DNA of 64,000 nt, from contig NC_085117.1 of assembly GCF_030269925.1 (NCBI RefSeq), positions 744,001-808,000 on the forward strand, read 5' to 3'. The position numbers and the translations under genes were made by a program. Numbering within the stretch: position 1 is the stretch's first letter; every line of letters begins with the position of its first letter. The DNA comes from Bombyx mori. Taxonomy: Eukaryota; Arthropoda; Insecta; Lepidoptera; Bombycidae. Shown piece by piece: positions 20,568 through 57,346 of the stretch. The notes beneath the pieces are model-generated. The model worked only from the letters and a program-made list of their open reading frames with translations. It made no database searches and had not been told where the DNA came from.

Positions 20568-20986
20568 GTAAGTATAGCAGTTAGTTACAGAAAAGTATCC
20601 TAATATTATTATTTCCTTACTTGACGAATTTCTAGAAAAAATAATTTTGAAGCTACCCACATAGTTTATTATGGCTCTTAATTAAACTTAAAGAAAGATT
20701 GTACATTCGATTTTGTTATTCTGTCTTCAGATAACCTCTTTTCCGTATGCTTATTTGAGGTATAATTAAAATTGCTTAAACGGCTTGATGTCACAATGTT
20801 TTTTTTCCAGTTAATAAGTTATTTTAGACAGTTTCGAATACTGTACAGCTCTCGTGGTGACAGATGTTTATATTAAACCGTAAAATTAGTGTTAATTATG
20901 TCTATGACTCGTGAATACCGAAGTAGGTACTAAATATACTAATATAAGTATGTAATATAATATAAATATGTATAATCGCACTAGAT

Positions 20987-21305
20987 CAGTGTTTCCCAAC
21001 TTTTTTTGTGTCATGCCCCACGTTAACATTCCTAAAATGTTTATACCCCCCATACATAATTATTAACATTAAAAATTGATTTGTTCACTCAAGAAACACA
21101 AATGACAAGTTTTAGGAAGAAATCACTATGAAATTGTTATCAAAACACAATAAGTAATATTTCAAAACATATAATAAAAAAACTAAAATTCAAATTCAAA
21201 ATAATTTTACTTCATACAGATTTTCTATGTTAATTTAGTGCAATTGCCCCTCCTTAATTATCAAATTACCCTCTTGTGGGGCGTTGGGTCCACGTTTGGA
21301 AACGG
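20987..21305. mobile_element. hAT-type MITE with perfect 8-bp target duplication
   Basis: Left end CAGTGTTTCCCAAC, right end GTTTGGAAACGG (imperfect inverted repeats), flanked by CACTAGAT at 20979-20986 and 21306-21313. Length 319 bp, no transposase. The 8-bp duplication and CAGTG start are hAT hallmarks. Confidence 0.85.
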
Positions 21306-21501
21306 CACTAGATGGTTTTTGATTGCTGTCTGAAACCCATAGGCATCATAATGTAAATGAGACACACCTTCCAGTATGAGCTCGAAGTCTGAGTTGTACT
21401 GTAAAATAGCCATCAGAGCTTCATTGTAGGTATCCATTATTGCTATTTGGCAAAAGTATCGTAAAAATCTGTTGTACATTGTAAATTAGGTTATATTGGT
21501 T

Positions 21502-21610
21502 TACTAGTGGGAAGGCTCTTTGTGAGACCACACAGCTAGGTACCACCACTGTGCCTATATTTGACATAAAACAGTAATATCAGTCTCGGTTTGATGGAGC
21601 TGGAACTAAT
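21502..21610 (+). mobile_element. Bm1-type SINE fragment
   Basis: ACTAGTGGGAAGGCTCTTTG, CTAGGTACCACCACTGTGCC and CAGTCTCGGTTTGATGG show a diverged piece of the SINE body. Confidence 0.6.
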
Positions 21611-21659
21611 ATATTAATAAATGTATATTGTGAACGAAATATGTTCGTTTTATATTCTG

Positions 21660-21745
21660 GTCGTGACTCGGTGGTGCAGTGGTTACCGGCCTTGACAGTT
21701 GCGTCAAGGGTTGTGGGTTCGATTCCCACACCGAACATTATATGA
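21660..21745 (+). mobile_element. tRNA-derived SINE head (second SINE type)
   Basis: A-box-like TGGTGCAGTGGTTA and B-box GGTTCGATTCC at tRNA spacing show a Pol III promoter. The stems do not form a full tRNA cloverleaf and the sequence runs into GAACATTATATGATGAAC, so this is a SINE head rather than a tRNA gene. The body appears cut short by the following Helitron. Confidence 0.6.
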
Positions 21746-21791
21746 TGAACATGTTTGTTTTCTCTTCCATTGGTTGTTTATTGTGTATATA

Positions 21792-22051
21792 TCTATACTT
21801 CTATACTAGTATATAAATCTAAGGTGGTTTTTACGGATGTTCCATTATATAACTACTGAACCATGCATCCGATTGACTTGAAACTTGGTATCCATGTAGA
21901 AAATGCATGTACCTAATGGATAGGCTAATATTTATATGAGTGTTGGACTCCCTACACCAGTTGCGGGGGCGTTAATGATGAGAATCTTTGTGGGGGTGAG
22001 AAATAATAATGTTAATTTTAAATGCCCAGCGAAGCGGACGGGTACAGCTAG
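21792..22051 (+). mobile_element. Helitron-like non-autonomous element
   Basis: Inserted between A21791 and T22052, starts TCTATACTTC, ends CAGCGAAGCGGACGGGTACAGCTAG. TC...CTAG ends without target duplication. A sister copy is at 34541-34754. Confidence 0.75.
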
Positions 22052-22068
22052 TTTTGTATATATGTAGT

Positions 22069-22321
22069 TTTTTTTTTTTTTTTTTATTGCCTAGATATGT
22101 GGACGAGCTCACAGCCCACCTGGTGTTAAGTGGTTACTGGAACCCATAGACATCTACAACGTAAATACGCCACACACCTTGAGATATAAGTTCTAAGGTC
22201 TTAGTATAGTTACAACGGCTGCCCCACCCTTCAAACCGAAACGCATTACTGCTTCACGGCAGAAATAGGCGGGGCGGTGGTACCTACCCGTGCGGACTCA
22301 CAAGAGGTCGTACCACCAGTT
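22069..22321 (-). mobile_element. Bm1-type SINE, minus
   Basis: Poly(T), ATTGCCTAGATATGTGGACG through AAGAGGTCGTACCACCAG. Confidence 0.9.
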
Positions 22322-22626
22322 ATATTTAAATGTATGTATGTCAGTCCCTGGTACACCGTAACATGGAATCCTAATTTGGAGCCGGACAACTGAGTGATTA
22401 GTTTTTTATTTATTTTTTAATTTATTTAGTAAAGTAATGTATTTTTTTTATGAAACTATCGTTTCATTTAGCTGTATTGACATGATGGAGCGTGAATTAT
22501 GCTAATAAAACATTTTAAAAATGTTTTTTTTAAATTAGGTTACATTTTTTCTTCTGTCCCATCATCAAAGGTGTCATTAGTACTATCGTCTGTCTTCGTT
22601 TTCGGAAGCGGTCTCCTAACACCCAG

Positions 22627-22728
22627 TATATATACATTTATTGCCCTTGCCTGATGGTGAGTGGTTACCTTCACCCATGGACTTCAGCAATGTCAAGGGC
22701 AGAGGCAAGCCGCTGCCTACCGTTCCAG
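22627..22728 (-). mobile_element. LINE tail B, minus
   Basis: TTTATTGCCCTTGCCTGATG through CAAGCCGCTGCCTACCG. Ends 59 nt before the STAT first coding exon. Confidence 0.8.
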
Positions 22729-22794
22729 TTAGTTCCCAGTTATTAAAAAAAAAGGTAATATTTCTGATGCTATATGTTTGTTTTAGAATCCACA

Positions 22795-48065
<25,271 letters not shown>

Positions 48066-48074
48066 GGTGAGTAC

Positions 48075-48330
48075 GCTTCCGATCCGGTGGTAGACTTTTT
48101 ATTTATTACATATTTAGGTGGAAGACCTCATAGTCCTCCTGGTGTTAAGTGGCTACCGAAGCCATGTACAAATGCCACCCACCTTGAGAAATGAATTCTA
48201 AGGTCTCAGTATTGTTCAAACCGCATTACAGCTTCACGGCAGAAATAGGCAGGGCGGTGGTACCTACCCCCAGTAAAAGATTCAGCAAGATTGCTAGGGC
48301 CAGTGTTAGCAACGTCCTCAGGTTAGAGTG
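48075..48330. mobile_element. Family C copy split by a Bm1 SINE
   Basis: GCTTCCGATCCGGTGGTAGA at 48075 and AGATTCAGCAAGATTGCTAG at 48280 are family C; the minus SINE lies at 48096-48280. This is in the predicted 3' UTR of the long STAT transcript. Confidence 0.65.
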
Positions 48331-48377
48331 CCGTTCTTTCGGTTACGCTGGCATAGTTTCTAAAGGCTACCAGCTTA

Positions 48378-48998
48378 CAGCCTGGCCACGGGACATTCGC
48401 CGATACGAATATTCGGGCGGTACGACCGGCGAAGCGTCTAGCGACTAAAATAAGCGCATAGAAATGTACTTATGAAGCCACGCGCACAAGCGACCGGCGA
48501 AATGTACCGAGCGCGGGCGAGCAAAACAAATGCATGAATAAGGACGGTGCAAGCCACGGAGTCGAGCGGTAGTCGCGGCGAATAGTGCAGTGATTAAATG
48601 AGTTTAGTTGTTTTTGCCGCGAAAACTGAACACCGACATTTTTATTGCTGATATACTACTTAGACGAGCTATTTGGAAGTCTAGCCACTCAGAGCAGCCA
48701 AAATGTTTCTGGATACATTCTGTATTTCTCGTGCTTCTTGTGGAATTCTCCATCTATACTCCGATTCTTATTCAAATCATGTACTCCACAATCTCTTCCA
48801 AATAATAGGTCTTGAACTAAAAAACGATCACTTTCTAAGCAATATCGAGATAATTTCGATATAGACATTTCGCTGTCGGACTTCCTTGCTAGTCGCGGCG
48901 GCGAACGTGGCTACCCGTGGCCTGCAAACGGTGCCGCGCGAATGGTCGCCTCATCCGCCGCTTCGTCGTTCGCACCGCCGATCCCCGTGGCCAGGCCG
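48378..48998. mobile_element. PIF/Harbinger-like MITE
   Basis: Inverted ends CAGCCTGGCCACGGG and CCCCGTGGCCAGGCCG, flanked by TTA at 48375-48377 and 48999-49001, the 3-bp target typical of this superfamily. 621 bp, GC-rich ends, no transposase. Confidence 0.75.
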
Positions 48999-49001
48999 TT
49001 A

Positions 49002-52000
49002 GGTAGAAAAAAAAAGTAGGGTAGTAATAATAAAACTGTAGGGTAGTTATCACTTTCTAAACAGTATGGGACCTAAGAACTCGCGTCTCGAGTATAAAAT
49101 ATAATAAAATAAAATTTCGAAATAGAAAATTAATTGAATAATTACAATTTTTTAGTTTCGATTTTATTACTATAAGCCTTACCATTGCCGACAGAGATAT
49201 TAATAAAATATTCCTGGTTTCGTAGATCGTAAAATTTCTAAATATAACTCCTCCTTTTTTTTCAGATGACAAAAAACCGCAATGAAATTGACAAAAAGAA
49301 ATTAATATACATGTAGTTTTTTTAGAATAAATTTAGGATTTTACGTGTACTTATTACGTACATACGCAATGAACACTAATTATTTTAAACACAGTCACGT
49401 GTTGAATAGGTAGCACGCAATGTAACGTGAAAACGTCGTGTCGGTTCAACGTCCGCGCGCGCTCCCCACGTCTGTACATTGCTTCCCAACGCTTGAGGCG
49501 AAATGACGTAACCTCATAAAGCATTCTATGTCGGTGCCTTTGTCTGCATTCATAGTTAGCCTTGTAAATTAAATAATGCATTTTATTTGGAAAATACCTT
49601 TAGCCTATAAATTGAGAGTCGAAATATTTGTCGTTCTACGGGAAAGAGACGTGCCTATATATATCTGCACGCAAACGAATGAGACAAAAACTAATATATA
49701 ACTTACGTCTTATCAGTTTACGTAATCAAAAATTGGGCGATCTGTCAAGAATGTATTCTCTCATCGGTCGGACTATAGATCAGCGCGCCAATAAGTTCTA
49801 TTCAGCTTTTATGATTATAATTAAACAATTGACGGATTATAAAGTGGAATTAGATTTGTAGTTACAGAGCATTTTCGTGCTGCCTAATAATTACAAATTA
49901 ACTTGAAAATCGTTTAAGTTGCTTATGATTTCATTCAATCTATTTGTAGCACACACGTCATGTAGACTTAAGACAATTGATTCGTTTTAATATTTTTAAA
50001 TGTCACATCGCTTTAGTCATCGACACCTCTATATTTGGGAATCTTAGTATTTTATATTATATTATAAAAATTAAGCAAACTGTTTCTTATATTATATATA
50101 TTTTAATATTTGTATTTATGCAATTTATTTTATCGAGTATCTAATTTTACGTAATATATTCTAAGCTACACTATCACAATGAAAAATTAGCAATAATTGA
50201 TCGTTTCTATAATTACTTAATTCTACTTTTATTACATACTTAACTCATTTATTTTTCTTAATCACCATTGTTTCTTAATTATAAAAATTCATCGTACTAT
50301 TTTAAATGGATTATAGGGAGCAAATTCAAAATAGCTGACTTACGCGTCACCCGTATTTTTTTTCAAACATGTAAACATCTTTGCGTCCTTCGCCAGCTGT
50401 CTTCAATATTATCATTTAAAAACATTTCTTCAAGTATTTCGGACGTTATGTCCAGGAATCTTGCTATAATACATTCGCATCTCCAGCTCGTGTATTTTAA
50501 ATAATAATCCACATAAAAGTTCCTTTTATTTATTTACATAAATCTGTTTTAATCGTAATAATATATAGGTATGTAATTGTTTGAAACTTGAAATGTTCCG
50601 ATAATCCCAACATTTTAGCACATGTATCCTCCGATTTTTTTATACGAATATTTATTTTTCCCTTCCGATGCTGCAGTGTGTTTAGGTTATCAAATGCTTA
50701 GAAATGGCGGCGTTAACATTCTCGTGCGCTTGTAATAATGTTTTAATAATGAAAACGTTGTTTTTCACTATTACATAGAACACTGTTTAATGTGAACTTT
50801 GAGATTTTTATGAAAACCCATACTTTAGCGTCTTTTATAACAATGGGTTAATGTTTAGTTTATGGTGTTTTTTTAAGTTTTTTTTTTATTGTGCCATAGT
50901 ATACATACATACGTTCTTACAATTCTATCGATTTCCAATAATTGACATTTTCTCAATGCATTTTTTTTTGTTCGAATCAACATTAAAATGAATGTGAATG
51001 AAAAGATTTATAAAAAAAATGGTATGATCATTTATTTGTTATATGATTTTAAATGAATGAAATATGTTTTAAATTAGTTTCTTAGTGCCATTTTATAGTT
51101 TGCGTTGAGATTTTTGTTTTTAATACCGACGAAACGACATGTTTTGTATTTTTTTTTTAATTCATACTTTTTTGTCCTGTTTTTTTGTGGTCAAATAGAA
51201 TTCGCCCAAAATGCTTTTTTTCATCTTAAAGCAAACTTGGTGTACCTTTATTTTTGTTTAATAAGTAATGAATGGAGTAATAATTACTTAGATATGTATG
51301 TAACTAAATAATTAAAAAAATATATAGACATTTTTTTTTTGACAAAACTGAAAAAGTTAATTTTTTTGATCTCGCATAGAGAAATGTTTATTAATTCAAT
51401 ATATAAATATAAAGTGTACATATTTATATTTGTAAATTCATTGTACCGTTGACGAATTAATATTTCTGAAAACCTTTGGGTGATCATGGTTAAAATAAAA
51501 AATAATTATTTTGTATTTTTTTAATTTGTATTTGAGTTTTTTTTTTACCGATCAAAGTATTTAGCGCATTTAATTTTGATAAATCGCATCCGCGGTTTCG
51601 AACCCAAGCCACTGGGGAACGTTTCTTGACAATTATAACTTAACACTAATGAACTGGGCAAATATTATTTTTGAATTTTCCATACAAAACCAGCCGAACG
51701 TGCCGTCCAATGTTATGACGTCATTTGAGGTCAATATAACTGAGGCATGTCCTATAACGCGGATTGTTTTGTCTGCAAACATATATGAAGACATGAGTGG
51801 ATGAAGGGGATATGTATGATACAATTTGTTAATTTTGAGAAAATTGGCAACAAGCTTTTGTTATTTGTACTTTTTCTTCGTATATAACTCCTTCTTCATA
51901 TGCAATTTCTAAAAATAGCCTTTAAACCCTGAGTTTTAAGGTCTACTATGGTTACTATGGTTTGTAAGCACATAACACCTTAATTCAATATAAAAACTCA

Positions 52001-52100
52001 AAAATCTTAATAATGGTGCTTTACCCAATCCACTCATGTCTTAATTTTTTTTTTTTTTGTTGTTACATTATTATCATATTCGACGAATTTGTAATCAATT
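49002..52100. other. No gene recognised (3.1 kb)
   Basis: Uniformly AT-rich, short ORFs only, and none of the window's repeat families. Could be unique intergenic sequence or a long 3' UTR of STAT; neither can be shown. Confidence 0.5.
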
Positions 52101-52102
52101 TC

Positions 52103-52255
52103 ACTGGTGGTAGGACCTCTTGCGAGTCCGCACGGGTAGGTACCACCGCCCCGCCTATTTCTGCCGTGAAGCAGTAATGCATTTCGGTTTGAAGGGCGCG
52201 GCAGCCGTTGTGACTATACTGATACCTTAGATAAATGCAATAAATAAAAAAAAAA
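52103..52255 (+). mobile_element. Bm1-type SINE with internal deletion
   Basis: CTGGTGGTAGGACCTCTTGC to ACTGATACCTTAG, then straight to ATGCAATAAATAAAAAAA; the usual middle-to-tail part is missing. Confidence 0.8.
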
Positions 52256-54600
52256 ATTCAGCTTCATTATTGTTCAGTTGCGTGTTGTGACGCTACCTAA
52301 CATTATCTGTCCTACATTGAATAATTAATTTAAATTTAATTCAGAATTCATATAATTATGTTTTTTCTGTAAAAAAATAACAACAGAAAAAATTAAAGAA
52401 ACAAATAATCAGAAATAATAAAGATATTCAATCTAATAAATTTGTTATTGCAAAATTTATAGAATTAAAAATTTGCCACTCAAAAAAAAACAGAGAGGAA
52501 CATCCTTATTCTGAAATGATCGTGTCTTATTCTGACGTGCGTGACATCTGTCATAACTGTGTCACCTCACTAGGAATATAAAGCTAGATGTAGGTATATT
52601 TATATATTTTAAAATCATTATACAGAACATTCAATTTTTTTTTATTGTAGCTTATAAAATATGGCAGCGTTGTATGGTAAATGGTTATGATTATGCTCTT
52701 TTTTTTTGTTTTTCAATATTTTATATTGTTTTCATGATTTTGAATAATAAATATTTTGTTCTTGAATATTTGTTTTCAATAAAAGATTTTTTTTTAAAAC
52801 TACTTAATGCTTGGTCTCTTTGGGAAATGTGATAATTGAGGCCTTAGAATGGATACCATTCGGTTCGGTTGGTTATCTTGCAAGCGCGAGGATCTAGCTT
52901 AAGCGGATTAATTAATAGGTATTCGTAATTTTTATCATGGCAATCGGCTTTGATTTTTGAAACGATTACGGCCGTCGGTCACTCGACATTTTAGATTGTA
53001 AGCATTATTGATAGCTACAATGAGTGTCCGATATTTTGACGCTGTTGCCGTGACCACGGGTAGGTTGAAGAAAGTTGATTTTAGATGCAGGCACACCTGT
53101 ATATACTGGTTCTAGTCCGTTTTTGGGTGTGTAATTATAATGCGCTTGCAACACCGCCGAAATATCGGGGGCTCGTCAAAATTAAAAATAGAGGTAAGCT
53201 TAACCCGCGAAATAGTTGTGATTAAAATTAAGATAAACGTGAAAGTTTTAAATAATTCTAGCTTATCTTAGTTCGGATAATCTTCAAGGATATTCGTCAG
53301 TAAATTGGCGGGAATTTAGGAGTAGTCTTAGTGGACTTTTCGAAGAAGACTAGCTCCGATTTATCTGCTCCGGCTATCCATCTCTACGAACACGAACCTT
53401 TTAATGATTCATTATTCACACTATTCACGTGTACGTTGTGTAAATAATCCACACTGATGAAGAAACTTTTGTATTTAGCGAAAAAAAAAAGAAGTCAATG
53501 TTTATTTTTAAGCACTTTGTTCACGAACACCTTTGCCTTTGAATATAAATTGTAGCAAAACAATTTTTCGAAAAGTTCGTTACCGTGCGTGCAATGAAGT
53601 TGATACAGTCAATCAATTCTATTTTAATCAATTCAAATGTAAAATAATACCCGACCTTAAAATTATATATACGAACGACACTTATAATTATTATTCTAGT
53701 GCTCTTTCACAAAAATGTTTTAGATAATTAATTAGTTTATTGGTCGATCGTTTGAATATATCACAGTCAATTGATTCAGTATTAGTTCCGTACGCGGGAA
53801 TCCAACCAGCTTGGCATTTAGAGGAACAAAAAATAGGTAGTGCGCTTATAGTCAAGTGTCTTAATGAATTTCAATATTCTAAATAAGTCAATAATTATAA
53901 AATGGTGCTTGATTAGTGCAGCGTTATTGATCCTTATAATATTTTTGCGCTTGCTTTAATTGTTGTCGAAACTCGAAAATCCATTTTGGATTTTGTCGCT
54001 TGAAAAGTGTTTTGTTTTTGGAGGGAAGCGTGCGTCAACCTAACGAACTCATCATAACGTGGCAAAAACTGAAAACATGAAGCGTTATTTGTATTCACGT
54101 GTCTATTTTAACAAAAAAAAAAGACGTTTATTGGTTCTTAATTCCGTTTTTTGTGACTTGAGTCGACTATTATCAAAGCCGGCAATGTGACTTTTGGAAA
54201 ATTATTGGTAAATCAGAAAAACGAATTATTGACTTTGTATTCCCTTGGCAGTCACAAAACTCTGCTGAACGACATCTTAGATAAATAACAGGTTAAGTAT
54301 TAACCTTTATTTAATGCAGGTTTTGAACTGTATTCTTTGAAGGAGACGATTATATTCAAATCAATCTGTATTGACATATCAATAACATTTTTTTGTCCAA
54401 ATGCACAGATTGCCACCTTTGATAATAGACGACTCACTTACGGGTTAACTTTGTGAGACAGAATGTACCTATCTATTTTAACAGTGGCTTTACTAATTCT
54501 GTATTGGGTATTCAAATCGATTTCGGAAACAAAGATATTTCTTTGCTACTCCAGTGTCTTTAAGTGCCTACTTAATTCGAGGACACGGGCATTGAAATAA
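52256..54600. other. No gene recognised (2.3 kb)
   Basis: AT-rich. A GC-richer patch at 53085-53180 (CTTGCAACACCGCCGAAATA) looks repeat-like but is unassigned. Confidence 0.5.
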
Positions 54601-54626
54601 AATGCAGTAACAATAAAAAAATAACA

Positions 54627-54962
54627 TGTGTGCAATTCACACGTGTTAGAAGTGAAACCTTCAAAAATTAAAATACAATTATCCTAAATGTCTAAGTGTA
54701 TGTAAAATTTTGTCATTAGTAAAAATTGTAAATCATCTTTTATAGTATGAGGTAGCGTCCTCTGTGAATCGATATTTTAATCGTCACGTATAATCCTAAA
54801 TTGAAATTCACTACAAGAGGTTTCATGCACACATTAGTATTAAAAAATCTCATAGATGGCGCTGTATTAAAATTTTTCGACACTTCCGTTGCATACCTAC
54901 GTGACGTTACATCTGTAAAAAATTTACCCTCATGCGCCTAAAGAAGTTTCACTTCAAAAACT
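54627..54962 (-). mobile_element. MITE family T, copy 3
   Basis: TGTGTGCAATTCACACGTGT through AAGAAGTTTCACTTCAAAAA; more diverged, with an insertion near 54730. Confidence 0.75.
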
Positions 54963-55569
54963 CCGGATAAAACTATTAAAATTTAGTTTTATTTGCACCT
55001 ACTTAATATGTATGTCTAGTAACATAATTACAATGCCGAATTAATAGTGTTAGATTCGTTTTTGTTCAACTATATTAAAAAACGGACTGGTTTTTTTAAG
55101 TAATCGCAAGCAACGTCAAAGAGGTAAATTTGATTTTAAATTAATTTATTAAAAAAATACATATAACTTGATAATATGTTTCTAGATATTTCTGCCAACA
55201 CGTAACAATGGTAAATACGAAATATTGTTTGGAATTGTATTTAATTTTGACAATTTTCAAAGCATCATAATATTAGATAATACAAATTTTGAAAGTGTGA
55301 TTTGTGCGTACGTCATTTTAAAAATAAATAAATATTTAATACCGATTTGGTCACATTAACGGAACTAAGAATTAAAAACATTATTTTATGAACTATGTTT
55401 ATTTGTAGACGCTTTTAACCGAATTTTAAATGTATTTTTATGTGGAATTAAAATTAAATATTATTGTTGACTTCGCGTTTTATTTCATATTTTATATTTT
55501 TCCTTTTGAAATTATCTAGCTTTTACGCGTAGCTTCCCAATTATTGGGGGAGTTGTATTTTTTATGTGC

Positions 55570-55990
55570 GCTAGCGGCAAACGTAGGGACGCTGTTCCAA
55601 CTCGGAGCAGAGTTCATCCATATCGGAGCAGAGTTCATCCATATTATCTGGAACCGCTGCGTTCATCGACAGTGCGTTTCCAAAGATCTTTTTTGCCACG
55701 TACCATCCGGCTTTGGAATGAACTCCCCTCCACGGTGTTTTCCGAGCGCTATGACATGTCCTTCTTCAAACGAGGCTTGCGGAGAGTTCTTTATGGTAGG
55801 CAGCGGCTTGGCTCTGCCCCTGGCACTGCTGACGTCCATGAGCGACGGTGACCACTTACCATCAGGTGGGCCGTATGCTCGTCTGCCTACAAAGGCAATA
55901 AAAAAAAAAAAAAAACTCCATAGACTCCATACACATTTGAGTTAACTATTATGCGACCGAGAAGTTAAAAAACTGGCACTAAGCACACAG
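55570..55990. mobile_element. MITE P interrupted by a LINE copy
   Basis: CTAGCGGCAAACG..GGACGCTGTTCCAACTC (left) and GAGAAGTTAAAAAACTGGCA (right) are MITE P; the LINE tail sits between, with AACTC repeated at both junctions. Confidence 0.7.
55604..55910 (+). pseudogene. LINE ORF C-terminus with tail B
   Basis: Codes for the end of a CR1/Jockey-like reverse transcriptase ORF: RFQRSFLPRTIRLWNELPST, FSERYDMSFFKRGLRRVLYG, RQRLGSAPGTADVHERR and TGA at 55849-55851, then the tail B UTR and poly(A). A 22-bp tandem duplication (GAGCAGAGTTCATCCATATC twice) lies near its start. This copy shows that all tail B fragments are 5'-truncated copies of this LINE. Confidence 0.82.
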
Positions 55991-56034
55991 CTGATCCTCC
56001 ATTTTGAAGCATACATGTAGTGAGAAATTATTTT

Positions 56035-56280
56035 CCTTCTGGAGCACTAGGATCTTTATCGGAATAGTTATTTGACATATATGATAGAGTGTTACTTGAT
56101 ATCAGTATCAACAGTTCGATGTTTTTAATTGAACTTCAATTAGCTGAAGCTCCATTCAATAGCTCAAGGTTTTTTTGTTATGATTTTTTTCCAAATTTCA
56201 AACTTTATATGGCACTCCGGTTAAGTTGCAAAAATGTTGCCTAAACCAAAATAGCCTTTTAGTCCTCGCTATACAGATTT
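56035..56280 (-). mobile_element. MITE family D, minus
   Basis: ATCAACAGTTCGATGTTTTT, CATTCAATAGCTCAAGG and CACTCCGGTTAAGTTGCAAA are the reverse of 7682-7895. Confidence 0.65.
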
Positions 56281-56640
56281 CCCATTCGACTTTTGGCTCA
56301 AAAGATAAAAATCACAGCCATTAGCGCCACCTATCCTGCACTAAAGTAACTACGTTCGTCGGGTGGTCATGTGACTGTATGTGTGTAGTTTCATAACAAT
56401 TGAGCTAACGATTTTAGTTTTAGGCGAACATTCTCTTTAATATAAACAGATTTAATTTCAATAAACAATAAACTGATTTTAGATAAAATAAATAGATCTT
56501 AATCACACGGGGCATATGTAAAAAACCTTTTTCGTTAAAACTCAGAAACCACGCTCAATTACAATATTGTTAGAAAGATGGCGCTGTTACTTTTTGAATT
56601 CTAGTCATATAAAAGACACTACCTATACTACCTGAAATAA
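56281..56640. other. No gene recognised
   Basis: No ORF or repeat identified. Confidence 0.45.
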
Positions 56641-56642
56641 AC

Positions 56643-56820
56643 CCAGAGTTTCTCGCCTGATCTTCTCAGTGGCCGCGATTCCGATCAGGTGGTAGATTCA
56701 GCGAAGCACTGCTCTTACTAGGACAAGTGTTAGCAATTCTCTCAGGTTGAGCCCGTGAGCTCAGCTACCCGTCCAAGCGTACTTGAAATAGTCTACCAAT
56801 GAAGAGGAAGGGAAAAAAAA
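56643..56820 (+). mobile_element. Family C retroelement 3' part
   Basis: CAGAGTTTCTCGCCTGATCT through GTTGAGCCCGTGAGCTCAGC to an A-run. Confidence 0.7.
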
Positions 56821-56837
56821 TACTACTTCAAATGACT

Positions 56838-57290
56838 TTTTTTTATTACTTAGATGTGTGGACAAGCTCACAGCCCACCTGGTGTTAAGTGGTTACTGGA
56901 GCCCATAGACATCCACAACGTAAATGCGCCACACACCTTGAGATATAAGTTCTAAGGTCTCAGTATAGCTACAACGGCTGCCTTACCTTTCAAACCGAAA
57001 CGCATTACTGCTTCACGGCAGAAATAGACAGGGCGGTGGTACCTACCCGTGCGGACTCACAAGAGGTCCTACCGCCAGTAATTACGCAAATTATAATTTT
57101 GCAGGTTTGATTCTTATTACACGATGTTATTCCTTCACCGTGGAAGTCTATCGTGAACATTCGTTAGGTACGTATTTCATTAGAAAAATTGGTACCCGCC
57201 TGCGGGATTCGTACACTGGTGCATCGCTAGATACGAATGCAACGGACGTCTTATCTTTTAGGCCATGGCGACTTCAAGACATAGCACGCG
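56838..57290 (-). mobile_element. Full-length Bm1-type SINE, minus
   Basis: Poly(T) tail, body to AGGTCCTACCGCCAG, middle section, then the reversed tRNA-like head with B-box GGGATTCGTACACTGG and A-box region CTTTTAGGCCATGGCGACTT. It ends 57 nt from the POLR1E stop codon. Confidence 0.85.
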
Positions 57291-57346
57291 ACTAATTTTA
57301 GAATGCATCGAAATAAAACAGAGTCACAAATAAATTTCACTTTTAT

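Noticed and set aside
21261..21479. 72-codon minus ORF.
   Set aside because: Its last codons derive from the hAT MITE and the rest matches no family I recognise.
21660..21745. tRNA gene.
   Set aside because: Has A and B boxes but no complete cloverleaf; best explained as a SINE head.
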